A stretch of DNA of 12,801 bases, from contig CAMPHY010000017.1 in assembly GCA_946886125.1 (NCBI GenBank), positions 1 to 12,801 on the forward strand, read 5' to 3'. Within the stretch, counting starts at the first letter, position 1. Each line of letters opens with the position of its first letter. The position numbers and the translations under genes were made by a program. Positions 11,316-12,801 of this stretch are shown piece after piece. Under the pieces are notes generated by a model. The model was not told the DNA's origin. It was given only the letters and a program-made list of their open reading frames with translations, and did no database searches. Source of the stretch: an uncultured Candidatus Saccharibacteria bacterium (GTDB lineage: Bacteria; Patescibacteria; Saccharimonadia; Saccharimonadales; UBA6022).

Positions 11316-12461
11316 TTATAATCCCTTGGGCACACAGACGGAAAATGTTGTGCCTACATTAATTTCTGATTCAACCTCGACCTTCCCCTGATGAAGATCG
11401 ATTACTTTCTCCACCCAGTAGAGGCCTAGTCCGCTACCAGCAACCTTATGAGTCATATCACTCGTGACACGACTAAATTTATCAAATAGAACAGGAATAT
11501 TTTCTGGCTTTATACCCATTCCGGTATCAGCAATTAGCACAACCACATAGTCGTCTATGAGCTTCGACGAAATAGTAATCGTCCCACCTTCATCGGTATA
11601 CTTTGAAGCATTGTCTAAAATATTTTCCATCGCCATTCTGTAGTAGTCTTCATCAACATACCCATACAAGGGTTCATTTTGTAGAGATAGTATAATGGTT
11701 TGATCTTTATTGTTAATAATTCCTGTGTACTGTTTAACGATGTCCGACATAATCTTATTAAGATCAGTTGACTGCTTGCGAAGAACGATCTTACCTGAAT
11801 CTATCTGAGCTACTTTTAATAGACTATTTACAATCGCAATCTGCCGTTCGTTGCTGTCGTACGTTTTCCTCAGAACGTCCAATATATTTTCCGGCACGTC
11901 ACCAGCGATGCCGTCAATGAGAAGACCTAACAGCTGCTTTATAGCCGTTGCCGGCGTGCGCAGTTGATGGGAGGCTAACGAAATAAAATCATCTTTTGAT
12001 TCATTGAGACGCTGCAGTTCTTTTTGTTGTTGCTGTAAGAGTATATTAGCCGAGCGTAGATTGTCTTCATTTTCCTTACGCTCATTAAGATTGCGCGTCA
12101 CTTTCGCAAAACCTTGCAGCTTGCCCTGATCATACAGGGCAGTGATCACGACGTTTGCCCAAAACTTACTGCCATCTTTTTTTATTCGCCAGTCTTCGTC
12201 CTCTACGCGCCCTACTTTCTTGGCGATCTCAAGTTCCATTTCAGGTTTGCGCTCTTTCCTATCTTGCTCTGAGTAAAATACTGAAAAATGTTTTCCAACT
12301 ACCTCATCGTGTGTGTAGCCTTTGTTTTTTTCCGCTCCCTTGTTCCAGGTGCGGATATACCCATCAGCATCCATAAAAAAAATTGCATAATCCTGTACAT
12401 TCTCTACGAGCATCTTGTATCGTTCGAGCTCTGATAATGTAGTCTGATGATCATTGTGCAA
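11316..12461 (-). CDS. Soluble PAS-domain sensor histidine kinase
   Basis: 381 residues from the TTG at 12461. Domains: PAS with PAC (about 14-127), a Gln/Glu-rich coiled coil (128-156), HisKA with phospho-acceptor H165 in SHQLRTP, and HATPase_c with N-box ENILDNASKY (279-288), G1 DTGMG (312-316), F-box (LFDKFSR) and G2 GSGLG (342-346). All catalytic boxes are intact. There is no membrane segment, so the PAS domain senses an intracellular signal such as redox, light or a ligand; no cofactor residue is obvious. The start is uncertain. TTG has no Shine-Dalgarno, whereas an in-frame ATT at 12503 has GGAG 7 nt upstream and would add 14 residues. The ATG at codon 17 would cut into the PAS N-cap. 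The gene is followed immediately by its receiver. Confidence 0.93.
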   Translation of the reverse strand: MHNDHQTTLSELERYKMLVENVQDYAIFFMDADGYIRTWNKGAEKNKGYTHDEVVGKHFSVFYSEQDRKERKPEMELEIAKKVGRVEDEDWRIKKDGSKFWANVVITALYDQGKLQGFAKVTRNLNERKENEDNLRSANILLQQQQKELQRLNESKDDFISLASHQLRTPATAIKQLLGLLIDGIAGDVPENILDVLRKTYDSNERQIAIVNSLLKVAQIDSGKIVLRKQSTDLNKIMSDIVKQYTGIINNKDQTIILSLQNEPLYGYVDEDYYRMAMENILDNASKYTDEGGTITISSKLIDDYVVVLIADTGMGIKPENIPVLFDKFSRVTSDMTHKVAGSGLGLYWVEKVIDLHQGKVEVESEINVGTTFSVCVPKGL

Positions 12462-12534
12462 TTGTGTGTGCGTTCGCTTAAGAGAAGTGGTGTCTTGAGA
12501 AATGGGTCAGCTCCAGTATGAATTTACTACTCGT

Positions 12535-12543
12535 ATTATACCA
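12535..12543 (-). promoter_or_regulatory. Extended -10 promoter of the two-component operon
   Basis: Minus strand TGGTATAAT (12543-12535) is a perfect extended -10. An ATGACT at 12565-12560 could be a -35, but the 19-bp spacing is too long. Transcription would start near 12528, giving a leader that contains GGAG at about 12514-12511, 7 nt before an in-frame ATT codon (12503-12501). Confidence 0.65.
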
Positions 12544-12565
12544 TTTAGCGAGGCCTAGAAGTCAT

Positions 12566-12801
12566 CTACAGCTTACGGACCGTCGCAATACCCGAATAAA
12601 TTTCGCCTACACTAAGGAGTGCCTTATTCATACCATCACCTGCATAATATGACTGTTCTGGATTTTCCCCAATTACCTTTGGTAGCGCCGCCCATTCTTT
12701 AGATAAATTATGAGCAAATTCTTCTTTGCTTATTTCACCAGCGGCATATTCTTGCACCCCCCTTCGCTCAAGCAGTGCGACAGCGAGTGTATCCTGAAGT
12801 G
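12566..12801 (-). CDS. Lambda-endolysin-like lysozyme, C-terminal fragment
   Basis: The frame is open from the right window edge to a TAG at 12566 (77 codons visible), so the N-terminus lies outside. The visible chain has LQDTLAVALLERRG, then an alpha-helical stretch with EEFAHNLSKEWAALP and SYYAGDGMNKAL. 'DxLAxxLLxxRG' and '(E/I)WAxLP' are features I associate with phage-lambda-type endolysins and related muramidases. The catalytic Glu region would lie further upstream and cannot be seen. It could be a cell-wall-remodelling enzyme, prophage remnant or secreted lysozyme; no signal peptide can be assessed. An internal GTG at 12757 is not a credible start because the upstream in-frame sequence continues the family pattern. 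The stop is about 25 nt from the kinase -10. Confidence 0.65.
   Translation of the reverse strand, partial: LQDTLAVALLERRGVQEYAAGEISKEEFAHNLSKEWAALPKVIGENPEQSYYAGDGMNKALLSVGEIYSGIATVRKL

Noticed and set aside
1..12801. Alternative genetic code with UGA read as an amino acid
   Set aside because: UGA ends the DUF2945 and receiver genes at the expected family lengths, so it acts as a stop.

Overview
Overall: a 12.8-kb stretch of a gene-dense bacterial chromosome with moderate-to-low G+C by eye. UGA is used as a normal stop (for example in the genes ending at 4926 and 10950), so the Gracilibacteria/Absconditabacteria and mycoplasma codes are excluded. My best guess is a Candidate Phyla Radiation genome, probably Candidatus Saccharibacteria. 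The grounds are AT-leaning composition, tight packing, short or absent 5' leaders, and actinobacterial-type genes in a non-actinobacterial base composition. There is no marker gene here, so this placement is inference at about 0.5-0.6. No RNA gene, CRISPR array, transposase or prophage module was seen.

Layout. (1) 1-706, minus: a PAP2 lipid phosphatase that runs off the left edge. (2) 707-1000: a 294-bp non-coding region with two AT-rich palindromes and a hairpin. (3) 1001-1978, plus: a secreted, Asn/Thr/Glu-rich repeat protein, closed by a strong terminator. (4) 2142-2828, plus: a membrane-anchored helical-bundle protein with evenly spaced histidines; its terminator is bidirectional and serves the opposing operon too. 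(5) 2917-4564, minus: an overlapping pair, a luciferase-like flavin oxidoreductase followed by an F420/NADPH-oxidoreductase-like Rossmann protein, behind a promoter overlapped by a palindrome. (6) 4670-5141, minus: a small winged-helix-like protein and a DUF2945 TUDOR-domain protein. (7) 5234-10091, plus: a six-gene carotenoid operon, crtE-crtB-crtI-crtYe-crtYf-crtEb, with overlaps or gaps of a few bases at every junction. (8) 10104-10892, minus: a TspO/CrtK-family membrane protein, convergent with the operon. (9) 10950-12461, minus: a soluble PAS histidine kinase and a stand-alone receiver. (10) 12566 to the right edge, minus: the C-terminal end of a lambda-endolysin-like lysozyme.

The central system is the carotenoid operon. 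Its content and order match the Corynebacterium C50 (decaprenoxanthin-type) cluster as I remember it. Prenyl diphosphates are extended to GGPP (CrtE), joined to phytoene (CrtB), desaturated to lycopene (CrtI), elongated with two C5 units (the CrtEb-like UbiA enzyme), and cyclised by the two-part CrtYe/CrtYf cyclase. The predicted end product is a cyclic C50 carotenoid rather than beta-carotene or retinal; no rhodopsin or carotene-cleavage gene is present. If the genome is Saccharibacteria, transfer from an actinobacterial host is an attractive explanation, since known saccharibacterial hosts are Actinobacteria.

A second theme is transcription start architecture. Four genes (PAP2, DUF2945, crtE, tspO) have a good -10 box ending only 6-8 nt before the start codon, predicting leaderless mRNAs, and four promoters carry an extended -10 (TGnTATnnn). 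Genes inside operons show ordinary Shine-Dalgarno signals or translational coupling.
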